From the NCBI RefSeq assembly GCF_014207435.1, contig NZ_JACHGH010000003.1:186001-250000 (forward strand): a stretch of 64,000 nucleotides of DNA, in the 5' to 3' direction. Shown piece by piece: positions 8,779 to 17,763 of this stretch. A model generated the notes under the pieces. It did not search any database. It was given only the letters and a program-made list of their open reading frames with translations, and was not told where the DNA came from. Position 1 is the stretch's first letter. Every line of letters begins with the position of its first letter. Both the position numbers and the translations under genes were made by a program. This DNA comes from Salirhabdus euzebyi (GTDB lineage Bacteria; Bacillota; Bacilli; Bacillales; Alkalibacillaceae).

Positions 8779-9387
8779 TTATTTTAATTCCTTCAACTTT
8801 TCTTCCATTAATTCATAGCTCATTGGTCCTATATGTCTTTCCAGTTGTATTTCACCTTTTGTATTAATGAAAAAAGTAGTCGGTAAACCCATTGCTTGAT
8901 ATTTATCGTACGTTACTTTTAAGTCCTTATCTAACACAATCGGGAATGTTATACCTAATTGGTCTACGTAACTTTTTACTTTGTCTAAAGAAGTCTCCGA
9001 GCCTGTAGCATTAAGACCAATAATAACAACTTCATCCCCATAATTTTCGTGTATTTTTTGCATGGCAGGCATTTCATCTAAACAATACGTACACCATGTT
9101 GCCCAAAAGTTTAAAAATACTTTTTTCCCTTTTAAATCAGATAACGTAAGCTCCTCACCATCAAGTGTTTCCAGTGTAAAGTCTGGTGCTGGTTTATTAA
9201 CTTCCACTTGGGCAGAAGCTTCCTTAGCCTCAGGATAGGCAGTAATAACACCATCAAAGTTTTCGTCTTCTATTTCCACTAATCTTTGTTCATTATTGTT
9301 TTGTCCTTGCTCGTCCTCAAAAAAGTTATAAATTACTATTCCAAACATTACTAAAAGGACTACAGCTCCGAGCAACCGTTGTAGCAT
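8779..9387 (-). CDS. yneN: Membrane-anchored thiol-disulfide oxidoreductase, TlpA/ResA type
   Basis: A 202-residue extracytoplasmic thioredoxin-fold protein. An N-terminal membrane anchor (about 4-21) and an acidic linker are followed by a TlpA-like domain from about residue 62. The redox site is WATWCTYC with Cys99 and Cys102. GLPTTFFI supplies the cis-proline loop. It corresponds to B. subtilis yneN, directly downstream of aconitase. A ResA-like role in keeping apocytochrome thiols reduced is possible given ccdABC 10 kb away, but the substrate is unknown. Confidence 0.9.
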   Translation of the reverse strand: MLQRLLGAVVLLVMFGIVIYNFFEDEQGQNNNEQRLVEIEDENFDGVITAYPEAKEASAQVEVNKPAPDFTLETLDGEELTLSDLKGKKVFLNFWATWCTYCLDEMPAMQKIHENYGDEVVIIGLNATGSETSLDKVKSYVDQLGITFPIVLDKDLKVTYDKYQAMGLPTTFFINTKGEIQLERHIGPMSYELMEEKLKELK

Positions 9388-9569
9388 GTGAACAACCTAC
9401 CTTTTTACTAGCTAGTTTGTAGTACCATTCTATATTTTATCATGTCTTGAAGAAAGAAAGAAAGAAAACTTATCGCTTTACATCATTACAAATAGTGATG
9501 AGTCTTTTTTTATTTCTTTATACAACTTCAGGATACATGGAACACTTCAAGGATATACTTTTTAATAAC

Positions 9570-9597
9570 AAAAAGCATCCCATTAGGAATGCTTTTT
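9570..9597 (-). terminator. Terminator after acnA
   Basis: The hairpin AAAAAGCATTCC / GGGATGCTTTTT (one mismatch) is followed by a T-run on the minus strand, about 20 bp past the aconitase stop. Confidence 0.82.
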
Positions 9598-9616
9598 GTG
9601 GACTTTATCGTACAAT

Positions 9617-12325
9617 TTATTTTAATTTATTACGTAGAACCATTTGAAGAATTCCACCATGGCGATAGTAGTCAATTTCAACATCACTATCGAAACGTGC
9701 TACTACGTCAAATTCTTTCGTGTTTCCTTCTTCATCAGTAGCAGTTACTTTCACTAAGTCATGTGGTTTAACATCTTCATTAATATGAACGTTAAATGTT
9801 TCTTTACCAGTTAAGCCAAGAGATTCAATTGTTTCTCCTTCTTTAAACTGTAAAGGAAGTACACCCATCATAACTAAGTTAGAACGGTGAATACGCTCAA
9901 AGCTCTCCGCGATAACTGTTTTAATACCAAGTAAGTTAGTACCTTTCGCAGCCCAGTCACGAGAACTTCCCATACCATAGTCTTTGCCCGCAATAATAAG
10001 TAGTCCAGTGTTATCTTCTTGATACTTCATTGCAGCATCGTAAATTGGCATGATTTCTTCTGTTGGCCAGTAAGTAGTGAAACCACCTTCTGTACCAGGA
10101 GCGATTTGGTTTTTAATACGGATATTTCCAAATGTACCTCTCATCATTACTTCGTGGTTACCACGACGGGAACCGAATGAGTTAAAGTTACGTGGTGATA
10201 CTCCTTTTTCCACTAAATATTTACCTGCAGGCATATCTTTTGGAATCGCCCCAGCAGGAGAAATATGGTCTGTTGTAACAGAGTCACCGAATTTACCGAT
10301 TACACGTAATCCATTAAGGTCCTTAACCTCCGTTGGATCAGCTGATAACCCTTCAAAGAATGGAGGATTTTGAATATAAGTAGAATCCTTATCCCATTTG
10401 TAAAGAGGCTCGTCAGTTGTTTCGATTTCGTTCCATTTTTCATTAGAGTTGAATACGTTCTCATACTCTTTACGGAAAATTTCAGGTGTAACAACTTTAA
10501 AAATCTGCTCTTTTACTTCTTCACTTGATGGCCAAATATCGTTAAAGAATACGTCGTTTCCATCTTTATCTTGACCTAATGGCTCATTGTACAAGTCAAT
10601 GTCCACTGTTCCAGCAAGCGCATAAGCTACTACTAATGGCGGTGAAGCTAGGTAGTTCGCTTTCACTAATGGATGAATACGGCCTTCAAAGTTACGGTTA
10701 CCAGATAGGACAGATGAAACGGTCAAATCATTGCTAGCAATTGCTTCTTCAATTTCAGGAAGAAGTGGACCAGAGTTACCGATACAAGTTGTACAACCAT
10801 ACCCAACTAGGTTAAATCCTAATTGGTCTAAGTATGTCATTAATCCAGAATCCTCTAGATAACGTGTAACAACTTTTGAACCTGGTGCTAAAGAAGTTTT
10901 TACATAAGCAGGTACTTCTAGACCTTTTTCAATTGCGTTTCTTGCTAACAATCCAGCACCTAACATAACGTAAGGGTTAGATGTGTTCGTACAAGATGTA
11001 ATCGCAGCAATGGCAACAGCACCTGTTTTCATTACTGTTTTTTTACCATTAGATAACTCTACAGTAACTTCTTTATTCTTTTCGCTTTCCTCAAGACCAA
11101 AGCCGTGATTTCCAGCTGGTGCAGTTAGCGCTTTATTAAAGGATTCTTTCATATCAGAAAGAGCAATTAAATCTTGTGGACGCTTAGGACCAGAAAGGTT
11201 TGGCTCTAATTCAGACAAGTTAATTTCTACAAGATCTGTAAATTCAGGATCTTTTTGGTCTGGTGTGTAGAATAAATCGTTTTCTTTGCAATACGTTTCA
11301 ACAACTTTAATTTGTTCCTCGCTACGTCCAGTTAAGCGAAGATACTCTAATGCTTCACTATCTACTGGGAAGAAACCACAAGTTGCCCCATATTCTGGTG
11401 CCATGTTTGAAATCGTTGCACGATCAGCTAGTGGCATTGCAGAAAGAGCTGGGCCAAAGAACTCAACGAATTTACCAACTACTTTTTTCTCACGAAGTAC
11501 TTGCGTTACTTTTAATGCAAGGTCTGTAGCTGTCGTTCCACCTGGTAATGATCCAGTTAATTTAACACCAATTACTTCTGGAGCAGGGAAATATGAAGGT
11601 TGACCTAACATACCTGCTTCCGCTTCAATTCCACCTACACCCCAACCTAGAACGCCTAAACCGTTAATCATCGTTGTGTGAGAGTCTGTACCAACTAATG
11701 TATCAGGGAATGCGTCATACTCGCCATTTTCATTTTCAAGAGCATGAACGACATTTGCTAAATATTCCAAGTTAACTTGGTGAACGATTCCAGTTGCTGG
11801 TGGAACAGCACGGTAGTTGTCGAATGCCTTTTGAGCCCAATGTAGGAACTCATAGCGCTCTGCGTTACGCTCAAACTCAAGATCCATGTTTAAGTTTAAC
11901 GCTTGACCAGTACCGTATTTATCAACCTGTACAGAGTGGTCAATAACTAAATCTACTGGTACTTCCGGGTTAATGCTATCAGGGCTACCACCCATATCAA
12001 CCATCGCTTTTCTTAAAGAAGCTAAGTCAACTACTGCTGGAACACCTGTAAAGTCTTGAAGGATTACACGAGATGGTTTAAAAGGAACATCTACTCCTTC
12101 ACCTTCTTTAGTACCCCATTTTGCTAATTTTTCAATGTGTTCGTTTTTAATAACATGTCCATCATATTGTCGTAATACGGATTCAAGTAATACACGGACA
12201 GAATATGGTAAACGTGAAATATTACCAATACCTGCTTCTTCTAATGCTTTTAGATGATAATAATTATACTTTTTACCATCAATCTCAAACTGCTTGCGAG
12301 CTTTGTAAGCATCATTTGTTGCCAT
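9617..12325 (-). CDS. acnA: Aconitate hydratase
   Basis: A 902-residue cytosolic aconitase (AcnA/CitB, IRP-like) interconverting citrate and isocitrate in the TCA cycle; the B. subtilis homologue also binds RNA when its cluster is lost. The [4Fe-4S] ligands are visible: Cys445 in [12 protein letters not shown], and Cys511 and Cys514 in [12 protein letters not shown]. The swivel domain follows from about residue 690, with SRDWAAKGT. The ATG at 12325 is chosen (AAGGGGGTT upstream, family start MATNDA), so the 16 extra upstream residues are dropped. It is transcribed divergently from sspP. Confidence 0.97.
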   Translation of the reverse strand: MATNDAYKARKQFEIDGKKYNYYHLKALEEAGIGNISRLPYSVRVLLESVLRQYDGHVIKNEHIEKLAKWGTKEGEGVDVPFKPSRVILQDFTGVPAVVDLASLRKAMVDMGGSPDSINPEVPVDLVIDHSVQVDKYGTGQALNLNMDLEFERNAERYEFLHWAQKAFDNYRAVPPATGIVHQVNLEYLANVVHALENENGEYDAFPDTLVGTDSHTTMINGLGVLGWGVGGIEAEAGMLGQPSYFPAPEVIGVKLTGSLPGGTTATDLALKVTQVLREKKVVGKFVEFFGPALSAMPLADRATISNMAPEYGATCGFFPVDSEALEYLRLTGRSEEQIKVVETYCKENDLFYTPDQKDPEFTDLVEINLSELEPNLSGPKRPQDLIALSDMKESFNKALTAPAGNHGFGLEESEKNKEVTVELSNGKKTVMKTGAVAIAAITSCTNTSNPYVMLGAGLLARNAIEKGLEVPAYVKTSLAPGSKVVTRYLEDSGLMTYLDQLGFNLVGYGCTTCIGNSGPLLPEIEEAIASNDLTVSSVLSGNRNFEGRIHPLVKANYLASPPLVVAYALAGTVDIDLYNEPLGQDKDGNDVFFNDIWPSSEEVKEQIFKVVTPEIFRKEYENVFNSNEKWNEIETTDEPLYKWDKDSTYIQNPPFFEGLSADPTEVKDLNGLRVIGKFGDSVTTDHISPAGAIPKDMPAGKYLVEKGVSPRNFNSFGSRRGNHEVMMRGTFGNIRIKNQIAPGTEGGFTTYWPTEEIMPIYDAAMKYQEDNTGLLIIAGKDYGMGSSRDWAAKGTNLLGIKTVIAESFERIHRSNLVMMGVLPLQFKEGETIESLGLTGKETFNVHINEDVKPHDLVKVTATDEEGNTKEFDVVARFDSDVEIDYYRHGGILQMVLRNKLK

Positions 12326-12530
12326 ATAATTTAACCCCCTTAAGTAAAATAGAAAAGCTTCACCTGTCCCCAATTTTCCTACTTTTTATGACAGTCTTTC
12401 TGCACTTATACATTTTAAATCAAATTTATATATAAGTAAAACGTTTAATATCAATTTTTAACACAAATAGAGCTGATAATCATAAAAATTTATTGGCCAT
12501 AAAGCTAAAATTAGGTAACTGCCTTATTGG

Positions 12531-12560
12531 TGACTAAAACACTACCTCCATCAGATACTA
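12531..12560 (+). promoter_or_regulatory. Sigma-G-like promoter of sspP
   Basis: TGACTA, 17 nt, then GATACTA resembles the forespore sigma-G consensus (TGAATA / CATACTA). The ribosome site AGGAGGTGA follows at 12568. Forespore expression is what an SASP gene should show. The 258-bp acnA-sspP gap otherwise holds only AT-rich sequence; no clear CcpC operator pair was found for acnA. Confidence 0.55.
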
Positions 12561-12583
12561 AAGATACAGGAGGTGAGTGAACA

Positions 12584-12715
12584 ATGGCAGAACAAAAAAA
12601 CTCAAAACTACACCGTCAAGCAAGTCAGCCTTATGGTGTTCCCATGAAAGGTTCGAAAAAGGTTAAAAATCGAAACCACTCCAGGCAGAAAAAAGGAGCT
12701 TCACATGATATGTAA
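12584..12715 (+). CDS. sspP: Small acid-soluble spore protein P
   Basis: A 43-residue SASP with the sspP C-terminal signature GSKKVKNRNHSRQKK and ending SHDM. The N-terminal half is shorter than in B. subtilis. A strong ribosome site (AGGAGGTGA) precedes the ATG. In B. subtilis sspO-sspP lie next to aconitase in the same arrangement; I find no sspO here. The last 15 bp overlap the end of the convergent selA gene. Confidence 0.93.
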   Translation: MAEQKNSKLHRQASQPYGVPMKGSKKVKNRNHSRQKKGASHDM

Positions 12716-14113
12716 CTCTTCATTCAGTTGTTTGAAAAAGCGATAGATTTCAGCTATATCTGTTTCTGTAAGTGTACGGAAATCAAGATACAGCTTTTCG
12801 TCTACAAATCGTCCAATAATTGGTGTAGAAGAAAGTCTTAATCTTTTTTCTAAAGTTGAAGAGTTAAGTTTAACAGACTCAATTGTTACACCGTACGTTT
12901 TGATGGTTTCTCCGGGCATGGTCCCCCCACCAATCGTTGAGAAATCACTTTTTAAAGAAAAGGAAAACATATGCAAGTCCTTACTAGCTTCGATAAATTT
13001 TTCTGTCTGTACCTTAATTTCTTCAAATGGCCTCAGTACATCTCTTACTGTAGGTATGTTTAGAAGAGCTTCTTTCGTCCCTTTCACATAGCTTTTTAAT
13101 GTAGCTTCTAAAGCAGCAAAGGTCATTTTATCGACACGTAGTAGCCTTGCAAGCTGATGTCGTTTCAGTTGATCGATAAACTGTTTTTTCCCTGCTATTA
13201 CACCAACCTGTGGGCCACCTAATAATTTGTCTCCACTAAAAGATACAAGGTCCGGTCCGTTTTTCATTATTTCCTTAACGACCGGCTCATCCCCTATTTT
13301 TTCTTTTTGGAAATCATACAATGCTCCGCTTCCAAGGTCTTCATAGAATAATGTATCTTTTGCTTTCGCTAATGAAATAAGCTCAGCCGTTCCCACACTT
13401 TTCGTAAATCCTACAATTTTAAAATTACTTGTATGTACTTTCATTATCATTGCCGTGTTTTCGTTAATGGCTTCATCGTAGTCCTTTAAATGGGTTTTAT
13501 TCGTAGTACCAACTTCTTTTAACGTCGCTCCACTTTCTTCCATAATGGAGGAAACCCGAAAACTACCGCCAATTTCTACTAATTCACCCCGTGAGACGAT
13601 GACTTCCTTATTCTTCGCAAAGCATTGAAGTACCATATAAACAGCTGCAGCATTATTGTTTACTACTAAAGCCGCTTCAGCCCCAGTAACTTCTTTTAAT
13701 AATTCTTCTAAAATATTATGCCTCGAGCCTCTTTTTCCGGATTGAAGATCATACTCTAAATTGGAATAATTTTTCGCAACAGCAACAACTTGTTCAATTG
13801 CTTCGTCCGAAAGGCGAGAACGACCCAAGTTAGTATGTATAATTGTACCTGTGGCATTAATAACACTCGTTAGCCTTTTTTGATCCCAAATTAAAACGGT
13901 TTGTTTAACTTTGTTCACAATAGCTTCAACGAAACTAGTCTTTTCTATCTTCCAACTTCCACTTAATATATCCTTACGTACTGAATTAACTTCTTGCTGA
14001 ATCCACTCTGTCATTTTGTTGCTGGATACACCAACTTTTCTTTGTAATGACAAAATATCTGGATGTTGTTGTAGTTCATGTACAGGAGGTATTTGTCGAA
14101 GATACTCATTCAT
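12701..14113 (-). CDS. selA: L-seryl-tRNA(Sec) selenium transferase
   Basis: A 470-residue PLP enzyme that converts Ser-tRNA(Sec) to Sec-tRNA(Sec) using selenophosphate. The N-terminal helical domain (PPVHELQ onward) is followed by the aminotransferase fold. INATGTIIHTNLGRS is at 85-99, YEDLGSG at 257-263, and the PLP lysine Lys296 sits in SFSGDKLLGGPQ. It lies downstream of the SelW-like gene and beyond a terminator, with its own site GAGGTGATGG; a TATACT box at 14148-14153 may be part of its own promoter. Its stop overlaps sspP by 15 bp. Confidence 0.96.
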   Translation of the reverse strand: MNEYLRQIPPVHELQQHPDILSLQRKVGVSSNKMTEWIQQEVNSVRKDILSGSWKIEKTSFVEAIVNKVKQTVLIWDQKRLTSVINATGTIIHTNLGRSRLSDEAIEQVVAVAKNYSNLEYDLQSGKRGSRHNILEELLKEVTGAEAALVVNNNAAAVYMVLQCFAKNKEVIVSRGELVEIGGSFRVSSIMEESGATLKEVGTTNKTHLKDYDEAINENTAMIMKVHTSNFKIVGFTKSVGTAELISLAKAKDTLFYEDLGSGALYDFQKEKIGDEPVVKEIMKNGPDLVSFSGDKLLGGPQVGVIAGKKQFIDQLKRHQLARLLRVDKMTFAALEATLKSYVKGTKEALLNIPTVRDVLRPFEEIKVQTEKFIEASKDLHMFSFSLKSDFSTIGGGTMPGETIKTYGVTIESVKLNSSTLEKRLRLSSTPIIGRFVDEKLYLDFRTLTETDIAEIYRFFKQLNEELHIM

Positions 14114-14172
14114 GTATCCATCACCTCATCGTCACATTCTTACATCAAGTATATCACTTTCTCCTTACTCAG

Positions 14173-14200
14173 AAAAAACACGCCTCTTTAAGGCATGTTT
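14173..14200 (-). terminator. Terminator after the SelW-like selenoprotein gene
   Basis: An 8-bp stem, AACATGCC / GGCGTGTT (one G-U pair), is followed by TTTTTT on the minus strand. It lies 4 bp past the UAA. selA may be reached by read-through or from its own promoter. Confidence 0.8.
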
Positions 14201-14203
14201 TTC

Positions 14204-14443
14204 TTAGTTCAACTCTTCCATTTGTTGGATAATGTTCTTCGTTTCTGGGAATTTGCCAATTTCTAACTTTGAATAAATTTTTTCACCATTTATGGTAACC
14301 TCAAATGCTCCTCCAGAACTAGGTACTAACAATAATTCAGTAATATTATGTCGAAAATGACTAAATAATTCATCTGCGAACCTCGCAGCTTTTGGTGCGT
14401 AATTTCACATCATACAAAATTCAACTTTTATTTTATAAGGCAT
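14204..14443 (-). CDS. Rdx (SelW/SelT/SelH-like) selenoprotein with in-frame UGA
   Basis: A 79-residue thioredoxin-like Rdx protein read through a UGA at codon 13 (14405-14407). It starts MPYKIKVEFCMM-Sec-NYAP, so the redox motif is Cys10-Met-Met-Sec13, the normal Cys-x-x-Sec arrangement of the family. Downstream hallmarks are PSSGGAFEV, GEKIYSK, and a final FPE followed by an amphipathic helix, then UAA. AAGGAGG precedes the ATG by 10 nt. A SECIS-like hairpin follows the UGA, and selA, selB and selC surround it. If UGA were a stop the product would be a meaningless 12-mer, while 66 codons of intact family sequence follow. Function is presumed thiol/selenol redox; the substrate is unknown. 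Confidence 0.92.
14374..14407 (-). promoter_or_regulatory. Bacterial SECIS element of the SelW-like gene
   Basis: The stem-loop starts 16 nt after the UGA. A perfect 6-bp stem CUGCGA / UCGCAG closes the loop GGU (14380-14382). The E. coli fdhF SECIS also shows GGU at the apex of a UGCA-type stem, and the SelB winged-helix domain reads the loop guanine and uracil. Spacing of loop to UGA is 22 nt, within the range known for bacterial SECIS elements. The structure is part of the coding sequence. Confidence 0.8.
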
Positions 14444-14502
14444 AAGTATAATTCCTCCTTCGTATCCAACTAGTTCTACCAAGTGGTAATAGCCTTACTG
14501 TA

Positions 14503-14531
14503 AGTATAAAAAAGGTCTTCAAAAATATCAA
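14503..14531 (-). promoter_or_regulatory. Sigma-A promoter of the SelW-like gene
   Basis: On the minus strand TTGATA, 17 nt, then TATACT. It lies between the selB terminator and the selenoprotein start, giving a leader of about 55 nt. The selenoprotein gene therefore appears to have its own promoter. Confidence 0.65.
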
Positions 14532-14561
14532 ATGAATGACCTACTAACATAGTGAATAAGG

Positions 14562-14585
14562 AAAAGCTCACACCATTGTGTGAGC
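14562..14585 (-). terminator. Terminator after selB
   Basis: The 7-bp hairpin GCTCACA / TGTGAGC (loop of 6) is followed by TTTTCC on the minus strand, a few bases past the selB stop. Confidence 0.78.
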
Positions 14586-14590
14586 CATTG

Positions 14591-16489
14591 TCAAACCTCT
14601 ACTCTAACCCATACTCGTTTATCTTCTACACGTTTCGTGAAGCCTTTTTCGTCTAAAAGCTCTAGTAAAGGTATTAAGAACTTCCGTGATATATTCCAAA
14701 CATCTTTCGCCTCTTTTACTGAAAAAGAATCAGATGTATTCTTTGCAAGCAAAGATGTATAATGATCAAAACTATCCACGTGAATAACATGTTTATCAGA
14801 TAATGGATAAATCGTGTTGTTAGCTAGCAGAAAACTTTTCAATTCTTCCTGCAAAGTACCAGGAATTCCTTCTAACTCTACATACTCATCCCATTCTTTC
14901 ACTTGAATACCATCCGATTTTAAGTTCTCCACCGCTTTTTCCATTCTCTTTTCCCATTGAGATGGATAGTTTGGAGTAAAGCTTTGGATAGAAATAAATT
15001 GATCTTGTTGTTTTAATTTTCTATCCTCTATCCATTCCTTTACTAACATTTCGGCTACTTTTCGGGGTGCAGGTAAGCTTTGTAGTAATTCTGGTTTATT
15101 CATTCCTCGTCTCATGGAATGTTGTTGATGATAATCCTCTAATAAAGCTACTATCTGACCATATATGGTTTGTACTGTATTGACAGATCCGTACAACTTC
15201 CCCTGAAGGACGATTTTATCTTGTTCCTGTAACATTTGTAGATGATGAAGGATTTGTTTCTCATCCATCGCTAACTTCTTAACAATCATCTCTAATGGAA
15301 GCCATTCTTTTTCTATCAATCGTAAAATTTGATCAGTGGGAGTGCCTTCTTTTTGTCGAGTTAGCATATTAATCGTTTCATTTCCAAACTTATATTTCTC
15401 ACCCATAGGGTTAATAACCCATCCTCCACCAATTGTTTCAACTGGAGTAGCCCTACGTAAAATAAAACGATCTTCACGATTCACAACGATTGGTTTTTCT
15501 AATCTAATTTGACATAAAATCTCATTTTCATCGAATTGCACTTTGTTACGGTCAAAGAAGATAACTTTTCCATACACCTCTGCCGAACCAATATGTAATT
15601 TAATTGGCGAACGTTGTTTGATTGGGTATTGGTTATCCTCCAACAGTTGTAAAGACACATCAATTGTCATCGATTCCGAAAAATAGGATGGATTTTTTAC
15701 GACTACTTGTCCGCGTGCAATGTCTCTTTTATGAATTCCTGCAAGATTAATCGCTCCTCGCTGCCCTGCATACGCTTTTTCGACCTCTTGGCCATGGACT
15801 TGTATTTGACGAACTTTTGCCTCGTCCCCACCTGGTAAGACGTACACGGTTTCTTCCTTATGAATGGCGCCTTCGTAAATGGTACCTCTTACAATAGAGC
15901 CGACTCCTTTTAAGGAAAACACTTGGTCAATTGGCATGCGAAAAGGGCTGTTACTATTTCGATTAGGGATTTGCTCCATTTTCTCAACAATTTTCTGCTT
16001 TAACTCATCTATCCCATTTCGAGAAAGGCTATCAACCTTTAAGATGGGGGCATGTTTATAAGGAGTCTTTTCGCAATGTTTTTTGACGTCTTCTTCTACT
16101 AATTCAATTAACTCGGATTCTGCCTTATCTATTTTTGTCAATACAACGATTGCGTTGGTCACATGTAATAATGACAAGATATCCATATGTTCTTTTGTTT
16201 GTGGCATAATACCCTCGTCAGCGGCGATGACTATGATTACTAAGTCAATGCCAGCTACACCTGCAATCATTTGCCTGATGAATCGCTCATGTCCTGGAAC
16301 GTCAATCACGGACATATCAAAAGAAGCCCCTTCCATACGGAAAGGAGCAAAACCAAGTTCTATGGAAATATTGCGTTCTTTTTCCTCTTTAAGTCGATCT
16401 GTATCAACATTCGTTAAAGCTTTCGTCAGGGCTGTCTTTCCGTGATCAATATGACCTGCTAGCCCAATAGTATAGTGTCGATCTGTCAT
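14591..16489 (-). CDS. selB: Selenocysteine-specific elongation factor SelB
   Basis: A translation factor of 632 residues that delivers Sec-tRNA(Sec) to the ribosome at UGA codons bearing a SECIS. The EF-Tu-like GTPase domain has GHIDHGKT at 12-19, DVPGHERF and TKID. Beta-barrel domains follow, then C-terminal winged-helix repeats from about residue 380 that bind the SECIS loop. The ATG at 16489 fits the family start (TDRHYTIGLAGHIDHG); a GTG at 16501 would add four residues and cannot be excluded. It lies 28 bp downstream of the kinase gene on the same strand. Confidence 0.96.
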   Translation of the reverse strand: MTDRHYTIGLAGHIDHGKTALTKALTNVDTDRLKEEKERNISIELGFAPFRMEGASFDMSVIDVPGHERFIRQMIAGVAGIDLVIIVIAADEGIMPQTKEHMDILSLLHVTNAIVVLTKIDKAESELIELVEEDVKKHCEKTPYKHAPILKVDSLSRNGIDELKQKIVEKMEQIPNRNSNSPFRMPIDQVFSLKGVGSIVRGTIYEGAIHKEETVYVLPGGDEAKVRQIQVHGQEVEKAYAGQRGAINLAGIHKRDIARGQVVVKNPSYFSESMTIDVSLQLLEDNQYPIKQRSPIKLHIGSAEVYGKVIFFDRNKVQFDENEILCQIRLEKPIVVNREDRFILRRATPVETIGGGWVINPMGEKYKFGNETINMLTRQKEGTPTDQILRLIEKEWLPLEMIVKKLAMDEKQILHHLQMLQEQDKIVLQGKLYGSVNTVQTIYGQIVALLEDYHQQHSMRRGMNKPELLQSLPAPRKVAEMLVKEWIEDRKLKQQDQFISIQSFTPNYPSQWEKRMEKAVENLKSDGIQVKEWDEYVELEGIPGTLQEELKSFLLANNTIYPLSDKHVIHVDSFDHYTSLLAKNTSDSFSVKEAKDVWNISRKFLIPLLELLDEKGFTKRVEDKRVWVRVEV

Positions 16490-16516
16490 TTGTTTCACCA
16501 CAAGTCCTTTTATTCT

Positions 16517-17623
16517 TTATATTATTGGTAACGTTACCCGAAACGTCGCGCCTTGTCCTTCTTCATTTTGCAAAACCGATAGTGTTCCATTGTGTTTTTC
16601 TAATAGTTGGTTTGTTACCATTAAGCCTAAACCTGTACCATTTTCCTTCGTTGTAAAAAAAGGTTCTTTAATTTTGTCTATTAAAGCAATTGGTACACCT
16701 GGTCCTTCATCTATTACATCTATCATAACCTTTTTTGTATCAGCCTTTAACTTGACGTATACTGTACCACCTTGTTCCATAATTTCAATAGCATTTTTTA
16801 TTAAATTTATGAACACTTGTTTCATTTGGGATTTATCACAATATAATAAAATATTACCATAACCTGACTCCTGCAAAGAAATGGTTACATTATTTAGTCT
16901 AGCTTGTGACTGCATTAACGTACAAACATCTTGTAAAATAGCTCCAATTTTTTCTTCTGTTCGATAATCTACTTGGGGTTTTGAAATATAAAGAAGTTCT
17001 GAGGTGATAGATTCGATTTTTTCTAACTCTTCCTTCATGATTTGATAATATTGAGGATGAATTTTATTAGGACTGGCTGCCATAATGTTTAAAAACCCTT
17101 TTAGAGATGTTAGTGGGTTACGAATTTCATGAGCAATCCCAGCCGATAATTGTCCAACTACTGATAATTTCTCTGATTGAGCCAATAAATTTTCTACATC
17201 TTTCTTACTTGTAATATCACTCGTAACCATTACGTAATACTCTATACCATTCTCTTTCAGTTTGCTTGTGTAGGTTTCTGTCCATATGTAATGACCCTCT
17301 TTATGTCTCATCCGATAGGTTAACTTAATTCGTTCATTTTCACGTGGGGGTACTTTCGTATCAAAATAATGCAAATCGTCTTCGTGTATGAATTCGTATC
17401 TATTTTTCCCTAGCATCTCTTCTTTTGAATAACCATACACTTTGTTTACATTTTGTGAAATAAATACAATTTTTCCTTCTAAAGTAGAAATAGAAAATAC
17501 TTGTTTGCTATTTTCTAGCATCCAATATAATGCACTAGAGGGAAGATCCTTCCATTCCTCTTCAGTAGAGTTCTTATGACGTAATATACTGAATCTCTCC
17601 CAATCAAAATCCCAATTACCCAT
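16517..17623 (-). CDS. PAS-domain sensor histidine kinase (orphan)
   Basis: A 368-residue cytoplasmic kinase without membrane segments. A PAS domain (about 35-140, with PAS-associated TYRMRHKEGHYIW) is followed by HisKA with phospho-acceptor His165 in GIAHEIRNPLTSLKGF. HATPase_c follows, with N-box NLIKNAIEIM and DEGPGV / GTGLGLMV. The architecture resembles Bacillus sporulation kinases that feed Spo0F. No response regulator is adjacent. It starts behind GGGGGGA and shares a transcript direction and close spacing with selB. Whether it has anything to do with selenium is unknown. Confidence 0.9.
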   Translation of the reverse strand: MGNWDFDWERFSILRHKNSTEEEWKDLPSSALYWMLENSKQVFSISTLEGKIVFISQNVNKVYGYSKEEMLGKNRYEFIHEDDLHYFDTKVPPRENERIKLTYRMRHKEGHYIWTETYTSKLKENGIEYYVMVTSDITSKKDVENLLAQSEKLSVVGQLSAGIAHEIRNPLTSLKGFLNIMAASPNKIHPQYYQIMKEELEKIESITSELLYISKPQVDYRTEEKIGAILQDVCTLMQSQARLNNVTISLQESGYGNILLYCDKSQMKQVFINLIKNAIEIMEQGGTVYVKLKADTKKVMIDVIDEGPGVPIALIDKIKEPFFTTKENGTGLGLMVTNQLLEKHNGTLSVLQNEEGQGATFRVTLPII

Positions 17624-17713
17624 AACTGTATCCCCCCTAACGTACAAAAACTTCCATTAATTTAATTGTTATATGTTATCATCTAAAAATCAAGTAAAAA
17701 TTGTTGAAACGAG

Positions 17714-17742
17714 TTGAAACCTCGACATAAAATAGGTATAAT
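17714..17742 (+). promoter_or_regulatory. Sigma-A promoter of selC
   Basis: TTGAAA, 17 nt, TATAAT on the plus strand, ending 21 bp before the first base of the tRNA. Spacing and both hexamers are close to consensus. Confidence 0.82.
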
Positions 17743-17763
17743 ATATTTTTGCCACAACATTTT

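Noticed and set aside
9447..9647. Plus-strand 66-codon frame between yneN and acnA
   Set aside because: It crosses the acnA terminator and the acnA 3-prime end and has no ribosome site or recognisable product.
11286..11603. Plus-strand frame antisense to acnA
   Set aside because: Shadow of the well-supported aconitase gene; no ribosome site and composition reflects the complementary strand.
12326..12530. CcpC or similar operator for acnA
   Set aside because: Several ATAA and TTAT words occur in this AT-rich gap, but none with the ATAA-N7-TTAT spacing expected.
14405..14407. UGA at codon 13 of the Rdx gene as a nonsense mutation (pseudogene)
   Set aside because: The reading frame continues intact for 66 codons with family hallmarks, the UGA sits exactly at the redox position, a SECIS-like hairpin follows, and selA, selB and selC are adjacent.
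16083..16445. Plus-strand 120-codon frame antisense to selB
   Set aside because: Shadow of the SelB GTPase domain, whose motifs are unambiguous on the minus strand.
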